A stretch of 64,000 nt of DNA. It comes from Pedomonas mirosovicensis. Its GTDB lineage: Bacteria; Pseudomonadota; Alphaproteobacteria; Sphingomonadales; Sphingomonadaceae. This document shows positions 35,854 through 43,429 of the stretch, piece by piece. A program made the translations under genes and the position numbers. The stretch covers positions 2,185,001 to 2,249,000 of the forward strand of contig NZ_JAKFIA010000001.1 of assembly GCF_022569295.1 (NCBI RefSeq), given 5' to 3'. Under the pieces are notes generated by a model. The model was not told the DNA's origin. It saw only the letters and a list, made by a program, of their open reading frames with translations, and did no database searches. Within the stretch, counting starts at the first letter, position 1, and every line of letters starts with the position of its first letter.

Positions 35854-36050
35854 TTTGCAGAGGGGCTCTTTGTTTTTGTGCGTCTCCGCGCACGAGGCCC
35901 CTCCTGCACCTCCCATTTTTTCATCGGGACGTGCGTGGGGCGAAGGGCGCGGCCCTATCCTGATCATATAGAAAGGGCCGCATCCTCCATGAAGGACACG
36001 GCCCTTTGAAATGATCGGGGTGCAGGGGTCCGAGACCCCTGCAAACATCC
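35854..36050. repeat. Dispersed palindromic repeat, copy F (most complete)
   Basis: Between hisN and purB, which are co-directional. Left unit: outer stem TTGCAGAGGGGC / GCCCCTCCTGCA with an inner hairpin GTGCGTCTCCGCGCAC (35878-35893) in its loop, then CCTCCCATTTTTTCATCGGG. Core: GAAGGGCGCGGCCCT and AAAGGGCCG / CGGCCCTTT. Right unit, inverted: GAAATGATCGGGG then perfect hairpin TGCAGGGGTC / GACCCCTGCA (36021-36043). It links both repeat classes of this window. Confidence 0.82.
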
Positions 36051-36066
36051 CTTTAAAACCCCAACC

Positions 36067-37371
36067 TTACGCCTCGCCGAACACGCGGGCAAAGATGGTG
36101 TCCACGTGCTTCAGGTGGTAGCCGAGGTCGAACAGCTCTTCCAGCTGAGCGGTGGAGAGCTTTTCGGTGACGGTGGCGTCTTCCTTCAGAAGGTCGAGCA
36201 GCTGGAGCTGGCCGTCGGACTCCCACACCTTCATGGCGTTGCGCTGGACGAGGCGGTAGGCGTCCTCCCGGCTGACGCCCGCTTGCGTCAACGCCAGCAG
36301 CACGCGCTGGGAGTGGACGAGGCCGCCCATCTTGTTGAGGTTCTTGAGCATCCGCTCAGGGTAGACCACCAGCTTGTCGATGACGCCGGTGAGACGGGCG
36401 AGCGCGAAGTCGAGGGTAATGGTGGCATCCGGGCCAATGTAGCGCTCGACGGACGAGTGGGAGATGTCCCGCTCGTGCCACAGGGCGACGTTCTCCATCG
36501 CCGGGAAGGCGTAGGAGCGCACCATGCGGGCAAGGCCGGTGAGGTTCTCGGTCAAGACCGGGTTGCGCTTGTGCGGCATGGCCGACGAGCCCTTCTGGCC
36601 GGGGGAGAAATACTCCTCCGCTTCCAGAACTTCCGTGCGCTGGAGGTGGCGCACTTCAACCGCGACGCGCTCGATGGACGAGGCGATGACGGCGAGCGTT
36701 GCAAAGAACATGGCGTGGCGGTCGCGCGGGATGACCTGGGTGGAGACGGGCTCCGGCTCCAGGCCCAGCGCCTTGGCGACGTGTTCCTCAACCCGCGGGT
36801 CGATGTTGGCGAAGGTGCCGACGGCGCCGGAAATGGCGCAGGTGGCCACTTCCTTGCGGGCGGCCAGCAGGCGCTCCTTGCAGCGGGAGAACTCGGCATA
36901 GGCCTCGGCCATCTTGAGGCCGAAGGTGACGGGCTCGGCATGGATGCCGTGCGAGCGGCCGATGCAGGGCGTCATCTTGTATTCAAAGGCGCGGCGCTTG
37001 ATGGCGGCCAGCAGCGCGTCGAGATCGGCCAGCAGGATATCGGCGGCGCGGACCAACTGGACGTTGAGGCAGGTGTCCAGCACGTCGGACGAGGTCATGC
37101 CCTGGTGGACGAAGCGGGCCTCGGGGCCGACATATTCGGCCAGCGAGGTGAGGAAGGCGATGACGTCGTGCTTCACCTCGCGCTCGATCTCGTCGATGCG
37201 CTCGATATCGAAGTTGCCGCGCTCCCACACCGCCTTGGCGGCCTCCTTCGGGATGACGCCCAGCTCGGCCAGCGCATCGCAGGCGTGGGCTTCGATCTCG
37301 AACCAGATGCGGAACCGCGATTCCGGCTCCCACAGCTTGGTCATTTCAGGACGCGCATAGCGAGGGATCAT
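36067..37371 (-). CDS. purB: Adenylosuccinate lyase
   Basis: 434 residues of the fumarase/aspartase superfamily. It acts twice in purine synthesis, on SAICAR and on adenylosuccinate. Seen: RYARPEMTKLWEPESRFRIW at the N-terminus, the catalytic-region GRSHGIHAEPVTFGLK, and the superfamily signature GSSAMPHKRNPVLTENLTGL. ATG at 37371 (MIPRYARPEM) is preferred over 37389 because AAGAGAG precedes it at good spacing and the family begins with MIPRYxR. Confidence 0.96.
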   Translation of the reverse strand: MIPRYARPEMTKLWEPESRFRIWFEIEAHACDALAELGVIPKEAAKAVWERGNFDIERIDEIEREVKHDVIAFLTSLAEYVGPEARFVHQGMTSSDVLDTCLNVQLVRAADILLADLDALLAAIKRRAFEYKMTPCIGRSHGIHAEPVTFGLKMAEAYAEFSRCKERLLAARKEVATCAISGAVGTFANIDPRVEEHVAKALGLEPEPVSTQVIPRDRHAMFFATLAVIASSIERVAVEVRHLQRTEVLEAEEYFSPGQKGSSAMPHKRNPVLTENLTGLARMVRSYAFPAMENVALWHERDISHSSVERYIGPDATITLDFALARLTGVIDKLVVYPERMLKNLNKMGGLVHSQRVLLALTQAGVSREDAYRLVQRNAMKVWESDGQLQLLDLLKEDATVTEKLSTAQLEELFDLGYHLKHVDTIFARVFGEA

Positions 37372-37466
37372 GGCAACTCTCTTCGGCAATAGCGGGAAAA
37401 ACTCGCGCGCTGCCTATCAGAGGCGGGCGCTGTCGGCAAGCCGACAGCGCCCCAGTGCCGCCTGCG

Positions 37467-38123
37467 CTACGGGCGCGGCTGGGGGAAGAGACTGCGATAG
37501 GGTGCCGCCTCCTCCACCGCGCGGGCGAAGGACGGCCGCGCAAGCAGACGATCGGCATAGGCCGCGAGGTTGGGGAACCCGGCCCGGAAAGGTTCGAGCA
37601 GATCGGCATAGCGCAGGCTGGGCGCGGCGGCGCAGTCCGCCAGGCTGAAGGCCTCCCCCGCCGCCCAGGTGCGCCCTTCCATGTGACGATCGAGGATCGC
37701 ATAGGCCTCGCGCAGCTTCTGCCGGGCCAGCTCGACACCGTGGGGGTCAGACTGCTCGGGCGGCAGACGACGGTCGAACGCGATCTTCTGGAGCACCAGG
37801 GCAATGTAGTTGTCGAACGTGCGGTCCCACAGCCGGACCTCCAGCGCGGCCTCCGCATCCTCCGGAATGAGCGGGACCGGCCCCGGATAATGGCGCTGGA
37901 GATATTCGATGATGATGCTGCTCTCCGGCACGAAATGGCCGCGGGCGCGATCTTCCAGCACCGGCATCTTGCCGTTCGGCCGGATGGCGAGGAACCCCGC
38001 GCGGGACTGCTCGTCCGCCAGATCGACCAGCCGGGCCTCGAACGGCGTTGCGTTCTCGTAGAGGGCGATAAGCACCTTCTGCCCGAACAGGGCGAAGGGG
38101 TGGGAATGGAAAATCAGAGACAT
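37467..38123 (-). CDS. Glutathione S-transferase family protein
   Basis: 218 residues. N-terminal thioredoxin-like domain (LIFHSHPFALFGQKVLIALY, cis-proline loop GKMPVLED, then VPESSIIIEYLQRHYPG) and an all-helical C-terminal domain (LDRHMEGRTWAAGEAFSLAD, the family's N-capping box region). The substrate is unknown. ATG at 38123 starts the domain. It is divergent from an HxlR regulator with operator-like repeats between the two, so it is likely a detoxification gene controlled by that regulator. Confidence 0.9.
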   Translation of the reverse strand: MSLIFHSHPFALFGQKVLIALYENATPFEARLVDLADEQSRAGFLAIRPNGKMPVLEDRARGHFVPESSIIIEYLQRHYPGPVPLIPEDAEAALEVRLWDRTFDNYIALVLQKIAFDRRLPPEQSDPHGVELARQKLREAYAILDRHMEGRTWAAGEAFSLADCAAAPSLRYADLLEPFRAGFPNLAAYADRLLARPSFARAVEEAAPYRSLFPQPRP

Positions 38124-38191
38124 GGGATCACCTAGCGATTGATAACCCGGCCTGCCGACGCGCGGCGCAGGCGCACGACCCTGCCCGCTCA

Positions 38192-38248
38192 AACCAGTTG
38201 TAAAATGCAACCGGTTGAACCGTAGGCAGACCGGTGCGATGTTGCAAC
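38192..38248. promoter_or_regulatory. Operator-like repeats between GST and hxlR genes
   Basis: An inverted repeat with arms AACCAGTTG (38192-38200) and CAACCGGTT (38208-38216), plus a second palindrome GTTGCAAC at 38241-38248 followed by CAGTTTTT. GTTGCAAC-type half sites are shared by both and fit a dimeric winged-helix regulator binding the divergent promoter region. Confidence 0.6.
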
Positions 38249-38270
38249 CAGTTTTTCGTGAGATGCATCC

Positions 38271-38792
38271 GTGACCCCAGAGCCGCGCTCCCACTGCCCG
38301 ATCAACCTGACGCTGGAGATTCTGGGCGACCGGTGGAGCCTGATTATTCTGCGCGACATCATGTTCGCCGGGCGGCGGCATTTTCGGGAACTGCTGACGA
38401 AATCAGAGGAAGGAATTTCCTCCAACATCCTGGCCGACCGGCTGAAGATGCTGGCGGAACAGGGCCTCATTACCAAGGCGGACGACCCCGGCCACAAGCA
38501 GAAGGCCATCTACAGCCTGACGGAGAAGGCGATCACGCTGCTGCCGGTGCTCGTGCATCTGGCCGCGTGGGGCACGCGCAACCTGCCGACGAGCCCGGAG
38601 CGGGGCATCCGCGTGCGGGTGCTGGAGGAAGGCGGCCCGCCCTTGTGGGACCGGTTCATGGACGAGCTGCGCGCCGAGCATCTGGGCATGCCGATGAAGC
38701 AAGGGGGTGAGAAAACCCCCTCCGTTCGGGAGACGCTGCGGGCCGCCTATGAAGCGGCCATGGCGAAGCGGCAGGCCGGGCAGGCGAAATAA
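38271..38792 (+). CDS. HxlR-family transcriptional regulator
   Basis: 173 residues. The winged-helix core is typical: CPINLTLEILGDRWSLIILR with the N-terminal cysteine, FRELLTKSEEGISSNILADR, then LKMLAEQGLITKADD and YSLTEKAITLLPVLVHLAAW. HxlR proteins sense electrophiles or oxidants and bind inverted repeats. The start is GTG at 38271. The C-terminal about 60 residues are extra relative to minimal members. It is divergent from the GST gene and probably regulates it. Confidence 0.9.
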   Translation: MTPEPRSHCPINLTLEILGDRWSLIILRDIMFAGRRHFRELLTKSEEGISSNILADRLKMLAEQGLITKADDPGHKQKAIYSLTEKAITLLPVLVHLAAWGTRNLPTSPERGIRVRVLEEGGPPLWDRFMDELRAEHLGMPMKQGGEKTPSVRETLRAAYEAAMAKRQAGQAK

Positions 38793-38794
38793 CG

Positions 38795-38823
38795 AAAAGG
38801 GGCGGATGAAACCGCCCCTTTCC
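38795..38823. terminator. Bidirectional terminator between hxlR and ggpS
   Basis: Perfect stem AAAGGGGCGG / CCGCCCCTTT with a loop of about six bases and T-rich or A-rich flanks, placed between the convergent hxlR and ggpS stops. Confidence 0.85.
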
Positions 38824-38849
38824 CCTGCCATACGCCCTGTGGCGCCAGC

Positions 38850-40361
38850 CTAGGCCGCGCCGCGGACCGGCTCGGCCTGGTCCTGCGCCTCGTCCAGCGC
38901 GCGGAAGCTGCCCATCACGTGGCGGGTCCAGTGGCCGATATCGCAGGAGATAACCCGCTCGTAGAGCGCCCGCATCCGCTGGCGCTGTTCCTCGGGCGGC
39001 ATGGCCAGCGCGTCGTCGATGGCCCGATCCATGATGTTGAGGCTGTAGGGGTTGGTGAGCACTGCCTCGTGCAGCTCGGCGGCGACGCCGGTGAACTCCG
39101 AGAGGACAAGCACGCCGTCCTTGCCTTCATGTGCCGCCACATATTCCTTGGCGACAAGGTTGAGGCCGTCGCGCAGCGGCGTCACCCAGCAGATGTCGGC
39201 GGCGCGGTAGTAGCACACCACCTCCTCGAACGGCATGCCGCGGGTGGAGAGCACGATGGGCGTCCACCCCAGCCTGCCGAAGCGCCCGTTGATGCGCCCG
39301 ACGGCCTGCTCGATCTTGTCCTGCGCTTCCTGGTAAACCTGCATGCCGCGCGCCGCCGCAACGGAGGTGACCATGAGCTTGACCTTGCCGATCAGCTCCG
39401 GCCGGCGCTCCAGCAGCCGCTCGAAGGTGGCAAGCATCTCGAACGTGCCCTTGGTGTAATCCACCCGGCCGACGGAGAGGATGAGCTTCTGGCCCGAGAA
39501 TTCCTCGCGGATCTTCGCCACCGTGTCCTTCGCCTTGGCGGTGGCGAGGTGGCTGTGGATAAGCTGCGGATTGGTGCCGATGGGGAAGGCATCGATCATC
39601 ACCCGCCGCTCCCCCACCCGCACGTGGGTTGGCGTCGTCGGCTCGGTGAGCGCGGTGCCCTTATCGCCCGGCACGGACGGCGCGGGCGCGTTCGCCACCT
39701 CGGCGCCGGGGCGCAGCGCCTCGACGGTCGCCGCGAAGTTGCGAGCATAGCGCGGCACGTGGAAGCCGACGAGATCGCAGGCCAGCAGGCTGTCGAGAAT
39801 TTCATCCCGCCACGGCAGGATGGCGAAGATGTCCGGCGAGGGGAACGGCGTGTGGTGGAAAAAGGCAACCCGCGCGTTGGGGCGCATCTGCCGCACGAAA
39901 TGCGGCACCAGCCACAGGTTGTAATCGTGCACCCAGATGATGGCGTCGTCGTCCGCCTCCTCGCACGCGGCCTCGGCGAACAGCCGGTTGACCTCGCGGA
40001 ACACCTGCCAGTCGCACCGCTCCGTGTTGAACATGGTGGGGAAGGAGTGAAGGATCGGCCACAGCGCCTCCTTGGAGGTGATGTGGTAGAACTGGCTGAT
40101 CTGCTCGCGGCTGAGCGGCAGACGCGCCACATCATAGGTGCCGTAGCTGTCCTCGATGGTGATGCGGCGCTCGAAGTCCGCCTCGCCCGGCTGCGGCGCG
40201 CTTTTCCACGCAACCCACGTGCCCTTGCGGACCTGCCCGAAGAAACCCTTGAGCGTGGGGACGATGCCGTTGGGGCTCTTGTTCTCGCGGTAGACGACGC
40301 GGCCCTCGACCACCTCTTCCTCATAGGGTTGGCGATGGTAGACGATCACCAGTGAACTCAT
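38850..40361 (-). CDS. ggpS: Glucosylglycerol-phosphate synthase
   Basis: 503-residue GT20 glycosyltransferase that makes glucosylglycerol-phosphate from ADP-glucose and glycerol-3-phosphate for osmoprotection. The family resembles OtsA, but sequence blocks favour Ggp[49 protein letters not shown] and [19 protein letters not shown] match the cyanobacterial and heterotroph GgpS pattern as recalled from the family. GT20 features seen: [36 protein letters not shown] and [19 protein letters not shown] at 40361 follows the ggpP stop directly, with AAAGGAG eight bases upstream. Trehalose-phosphate synthase remains the alternative. Confidence 0.88.
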   Translation of the reverse strand: MSSLVIVYHRQPYEEEVVEGRVVYRENKSPNGIVPTLKGFFGQVRKGTWVAWKSAPQPGEADFERRITIEDSYGTYDVARLPLSREQISQFYHITSKEALWPILHSFPTMFNTERCDWQVFREVNRLFAEAACEEADDDAIIWVHDYNLWLVPHFVRQMRPNARVAFFHHTPFPSPDIFAILPWRDEILDSLLACDLVGFHVPRYARNFAATVEALRPGAEVANAPAPSVPGDKGTALTEPTTPTHVRVGERRVMIDAFPIGTNPQLIHSHLATAKAKDTVAKIREEFSGQKLILSVGRVDYTKGTFEMLATFERLLERRPELIGKVKLMVTSVAAARGMQVYQEAQDKIEQAVGRINGRFGRLGWTPIVLSTRGMPFEEVVCYYRAADICWVTPLRDGLNLVAKEYVAAHEGKDGVLVLSEFTGVAAELHEAVLTNPYSLNIMDRAIDDALAMPPEEQRQRMRALYERVISCDIGHWTRHVMGSFRALDEAQDQAEPVRGAA

Positions 40362-41090
40362 TCATTCACTCCTTTCAGTCCAGAATTGGGCCAGCGCCTC
40401 AAGGACACCGGCGGCCCCAGGCCTTGCGGCCTTGTGAACATGGGCCATGTCGCGCACGGCCGCGGCGAGCCGGGGCTCGCTGTTGGAAACGGCGACACCG
40501 CGAAGGCCGGTCTCGAACATGGAGAGGTCATTCAGCGTATCCCCCGCCACCAGCACGCGGCTTGGGGACCAGCCGAGCGCCTCGATGGTGCGCAGGAGCG
40601 TCGGCCCCTTCTGCACGCCTTGCGGCAGCACGTCGAAAAAGCGGTTGTCGGAAATCAGCCCGTCGAAGCCGTGGCGCTCCACCGTGCGGCGGGCGGCTTC
40701 GGCCTTGTCGCCTTCCCTGTAAAAGTAGGAGACGCGGCGGCCCTCCACATCCGGCTGGGGTTCAAGACCATCATGATCCGCCAGCAGCCGCGCGATGCGG
40801 CCCGGCGCGTCATGGCTCCAGCGCCCGTCGATCCAGTTCTCCACCGGCGCGATGGGCGCGAACCCGGTGCCGCTGACCGCCGTGGTGCCCACGTTGGCGA
40901 TGACGTGATCCGGCCAGAAGCCCAGCCGCTCCTCGCACAGCTGGCGGATGAAGGAGAGGCCGCGCCCGGTGACGAACACCAGCGCCACGTCGCGCCGTCG
41001 CTCGGCCAGCCAGCCGTAAAGGGCGGCGCGATCCGCGTCGCTACCGCCAAGAAAAGTTCCGTCCAGATCCGTTGCCAGAGCGATACGCAC
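40362..41090 (-). CDS. ggpP: HAD phosphatase, probable glucosylglycerol-phosphate phosphatase
   Basis: 242 residues of the HAD-IIB / sucrose-phosphatase-like group. Motif I ATDLDGTFLGG, motif II FVTGRGLSF, lysine of motif III in VQKGPTLLRTIEALG, and motif IV AGDTLNDLSMFETG are all present. Its place directly ahead of ggpS suggests that it dephosphorylates glucosylglycerol-phosphate; heterotrophic GgpPS proteins have such a domain fused N-terminally to GgpS. The start is GTG at 41090, with AGGAGAAGG upstream; a longer frame to 41138 adds a basic leader. The stop TGA is followed immediately, in the same frame, by the ggpS ATG. Confidence 0.85.
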   Translation of the reverse strand: MRIALATDLDGTFLGGSDADRAALYGWLAERRRDVALVFVTGRGLSFIRQLCEERLGFWPDHVIANVGTTAVSGTGFAPIAPVENWIDGRWSHDAPGRIARLLADHDGLEPQPDVEGRRVSYFYREGDKAEAARRTVERHGFDGLISDNRFFDVLPQGVQKGPTLLRTIEALGWSPSRVLVAGDTLNDLSMFETGLRGVAVSNSEPRLAAAVRDMAHVHKAARPGAAGVLEALAQFWTERSE

Positions 41091-41620
41091 CGCGCCCCTT
41101 CTCCTCTTTCCTTGAAAACCGGGCCGGAAACCGGGCAAAGCGCCGGCCGATCCGCCAAGGGATACGGCCCGCCGGACAGGGGCAGGAAACCACCCGCAAA
41201 GTCATCCCGGCCCGAGCAATAAAAATACCAATAATCAACCCGCGCAATACGAGCCGATACGCACAATCCTCAATGTGCCGGAAGGATTCTGCGGTTAATA
41301 TTAATTTATTTTCCGATGAGAGATCATGAGCCGACGCGCTTGCGTTGGGCCCAGACAATACAGGTCTCACCGCCCCACGGCCGGAGGATTAACATTTCCT
41401 CTACCTGAAAATCAACCCTTGGCGGGCAGATATGTCTTTGGTGATGCCACATGTTATTGCGGGCGAAGCATTTTCGCGGCCGATTTTTCCTGCCGGCGCG
41501 GCCGGGGACCGCCAGGAAAAATTCGCCTGATGCAAACAGACGGCTTCGGTTTCCCTTGCCTGGGGCGCTGAGTTGAGTATAGTGCGCGCCGCTTCCAGGC
41601 ACTTGCTGGCAACAGCTTGC
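41091..41620. other. Gene-free region upstream of ggpP and the tRNA
   Basis: No supported gene. It must hold the ggpP promoter (minus strand) and the tRNA-Ser promoter (plus strand). An AT-rich patch at 41270-41330 (TTAATATTAATTTATTTTCC) is the most promoter-like segment. Small open frames here show no family resemblance, and one is antisense to the tRNA. Confidence 0.45.
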
Positions 41621-41711
41621 GGAGAGGTGGCCGAGTGGTCGAAGGCGCTCGCCTGGAAAGTGAGTATACGGCAAAACCGTATCGCGGGTTCGAATCCCGC
41701 CCTCTCCGCCA
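41621..41711 (+). tRNA. tRNA-Ser (anticodon GGA)
   Basis: 91 bases with encoded CCA. Acceptor stem GGAGAGG (41621-41627) pairs with CCTCTCC (41701-41707), then G and CCA. The anticodon loop CTGGAAA gives anticodon GGA. The long variable arm (GTGAGTATACGGCAAAACCG) and the T arm GCGGGTTCGAATCCCGC are typical of class II tRNA-Ser. No integrase or attachment repeat was seen next to it. Confidence 0.97.
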
Positions 41712-41786
41712 TTCCATCCCACGGTTCCAGAACTTCAAGGCATCCCAGGGCTTCCGGCCACGGCCGACGGGGTTTCCCGCCAGCCG

Positions 41787-42659
41787 CTAGAGTGTCGCCA
41801 CCAGAAGCTCCTCCGCATTGCGCGGCGGGCGAAGACCATCCGGCCTGTCCGCGAAATAACGCCGGGCAAGATCATCCGCCGAGATGTGCCGCGCCTGCCC
41901 GAAGCCGGCTTCCTGGGCGAGGGCCAGGATCTCGAGCGGCGTGAAGAAGCTGAGAAAAGGCGTCCCGCTTGCGCGCGCGCCCTTCTCCGCCATTTCCAGG
42001 CCGGGGCGCACGTCGGGATCGGCCAACTCCAGCGGGACCAGGAATGTCACGGCGAGCATGGACCCTGGGGCGAGCGAGGCGACCTGACGCAAGGTGGCCG
42101 CGTTCGCCTCCCGGCTGAGGTACATGCTGACGCCCGTGGAGACCACGATTGCCGGCTTACTGGCATCGAAGCCGGCCGCCACAAGCTCTTCCCGCCAGGA
42201 TCCGCCCGCCTCGAAATCGACCGGCACGAAGCGCAGCCAATCCGGCGCGCCGAAGCCAAGCTCATTCAGACGGCGGCGCTTCCAGGCCTGGGGGCCGGGC
42301 TGATCCACCTCGAACACCGTGAGACAGGAGGCAATCTCGCCCCTCCGCTGCGCGAAGCTGTCGAGGCCAGCGCCAAGAATGACATATTGGCTCAGGCCGC
42401 GACCGGCCTGCTCCACCACCAGATCCTCGATGAAGCGCGCACGCGCCACGATGGAGGCGCGGAAGGGCCGGGTGAACTGCGGGTCCATGTCCCCGCGCTG
42501 GCGCCAGTCCTCGCCCGGCGCCAGCAGCCGAAGGCCGATTTCATCCTCCAGCACATGGGGAGGCGCGTCCGCCTGAACATGCAGGGCGCGCCACAAGGCA
42601 ACCCGCGCTGCCGTGCTGTCCGGCGCCGCATCCTGCCCGTCGTCCATGGCCCCGCTCAC
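41787..42659 (-). CDS. Class I SAM-dependent methyltransferase, LCMT/PpmA type
   Basis: 290 residues of the leucine carboxyl methyltransferase-like family (TIGR00027 type). Seen: arginine-rich TRPFRASIVARARFIEDLV, the SAM-binding loop QYVILGAGLDSFAQRR, acidic FEVDQPGPQAWKRRRL, and VSTGVSMYLSREANAATLRQ (the family's EGxxMYL position reads STGVSMYL). The substrate is unknown. It overlaps the upstream VOC gene by ATGA and is the last gene of a three-gene operon RHH-VOC-methyltransferase. Confidence 0.88.
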   Translation of the reverse strand: MSGAMDDGQDAAPDSTAARVALWRALHVQADAPPHVLEDEIGLRLLAPGEDWRQRGDMDPQFTRPFRASIVARARFIEDLVVEQAGRGLSQYVILGAGLDSFAQRRGEIASCLTVFEVDQPGPQAWKRRRLNELGFGAPDWLRFVPVDFEAGGSWREELVAAGFDASKPAIVVSTGVSMYLSREANAATLRQVASLAPGSMLAVTFLVPLELADPDVRPGLEMAEKGARASGTPFLSFFTPLEILALAQEAGFGQARHISADDLARRYFADRPDGLRPPRNAEELLVATL

Positions 42660-43006
42660 TTGCTCGCCTTTGCCGGCGCCTGCAGCCGCCAGAGACGCCC
42701 GTCAGGATCACGGACGGTCATCTCCCGCGTTCCCCAGTGGGTATCCTCAAAAGGCGTCACCACATCGACGATGGCCTCGGGCTGGAACGCTTCCGCATCG
42801 GCCACCTTGAGCACCAGATGCGCCTCGGGCTTCTGGCTTGCCGGAACCTCCGCGATGAAGAGGTAGGGCCCATCGCCGTTGCGGAGCTGACCCGAGTTGT
42901 GATCGGTCTCGAACTCGAGCACAAAACCCAGCGACTGGAAGAACTTGGCCGCCTTGCCCCAGTTGTGGGTCGTCAGGAACACGGCCTCTATGCCTTCGGT
43001 TTTCAT
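42656..43006 (-). CDS. VOC-family (glyoxalase/bleomycin-resistance-like) protein
   Basis: 116 residues. Fold pattern: EAVFLTTHNWGKAAKFFQSL, FVLEFETDHNSGQLRNGDGP, then PEAIVDVVTPFEDTHWGTRE and MTVRDPDGRLWRLQAP. The DPDG turn near the end is typical. The substrate is unknown. ATG at 43006 is preceded by GGGGAAGTGAC, while an upstream in-frame extension overlaps the RHH gene. Coupled to the methyltransferase by an overlapping stop/start and one base from the RHH stop. Confidence 0.86.
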   Translation of the reverse strand: MKTEGIEAVFLTTHNWGKAAKFFQSLGFVLEFETDHNSGQLRNGDGPYLFIAEVPASQKPEAHLVLKVADAEAFQPEAIVDVVTPFEDTHWGTREMTVRDPDGRLWRLQAPAKASK

Positions 43007-43007
43007 G

Positions 43008-43184
43008 TCACTTCCCCTTCCCTGACGACCGCCGCTCAGGCTGGCGCGCATCGAGGTATTCGCGCAAGGCATCCGCAACCAGCGCCGAGAGAGACAGCTC
43101 GGCTTCGATCGCGTGATGCTTGACCCGCCTGATCAGGCTGGCCGGCAGGTACACATTGAACTGTTTGACGTCTTCATTGGCCAT
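43008..43184 (-). CDS. Small CopG-like ribbon-helix-helix repressor
   Basis: 58-60 residues: [20 protein letters not shown] forms the DNA-contacting strand and first helix, then [19 protein letters not shown] forms the second helix. ATG at 43184 (MANEDVKQF) or GTG at 43190. No Shine-Dalgarno precedes either. A promoter with -10 just upstream places the expected transcription start at the ATG, so the message may be leaderless. First gene of the RHH-VOC-methyltransferase operon, and probably its autorepressor. Confidence 0.85.
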   Translation of the reverse strand: MANEDVKQFNVYLPASLIRRVKHHAIEAELSLSALVADALREYLDARQPERRSSGKGK

Positions 43185-43219
43185 GAACACTAGTATGCTA
43201 GCATGTTAGCAGGAGTCAA
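43185..43219 (-). promoter_or_regulatory. Promoter with embedded CTAG operator repeats
   Basis: Minus strand: -35 TTGACT (43219-43214), 16-base spacer, -10 CATACT (43197-43192). The spacer and -10 contain CTAG/TTAG half sites at 43190-43193, 43198-43201 and 43206-43209, spaced exactly 8 bases, with the palindrome TGCTA-N6-TAGCA. Regular short half sites overlapping the promoter are what RHH autorepressors bind. Confidence 0.7.
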
Positions 43220-43429
43220 CCGGGCGCGGGAACAACACCCTGGACCCGCGGCACCCTGTCAAAAAGAGATGAAAACGATCGCAGACGGGCAGCAATGGAC
43301 GAAAACACAGGGCGTATATTCTTCCTGCTGCATCAAATATTCTATAGGATCGTCCCTGCTCATCAAGCTGTCGTTATTGCGTGGTGTTCCACCCGTTCTT
43401 GCCTTGAGCAGCCGTTCAACGGAACAGCC

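Noticed and set aside
36524-36901. Plus-strand frames across purB and the 37346-37858 minus frame across the GST gene
   Set aside because: Shadows of purB and the GST gene; composition is non-coding.
38850-40361. Trehalose-6-phosphate synthase (OtsA)
   Set aside because: Same GT20 family, but the N-terminal [12 protein letters not shown], the [14 protein letters not shown] block and the HAD partner with GDTLND directly upstream fit glucosylglycerol-phosphate synthase better. Kept as an alternative in the entry.
40359-40364. Recoded TGA (selenocysteine) between ggpP and ggpS
   Set aside because: No cysteine-equivalent position is expected there, the following codon is a good ATG with its own Shine-Dalgarno, and no SECIS-like stem was noticed.
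41324-41722. Minus-strand frame containing GGEGGIRTRDTVLPYTHFPG
   Set aside because: This is the well-known spurious translation of the antisense of a tRNA-Ser gene, here the one at 41621-41711.
41621-41787. Integrative-element attachment site at tRNA-Ser
   Set aside because: No integrase, no repeat of the tRNA 3' end and no phage genes nearby.
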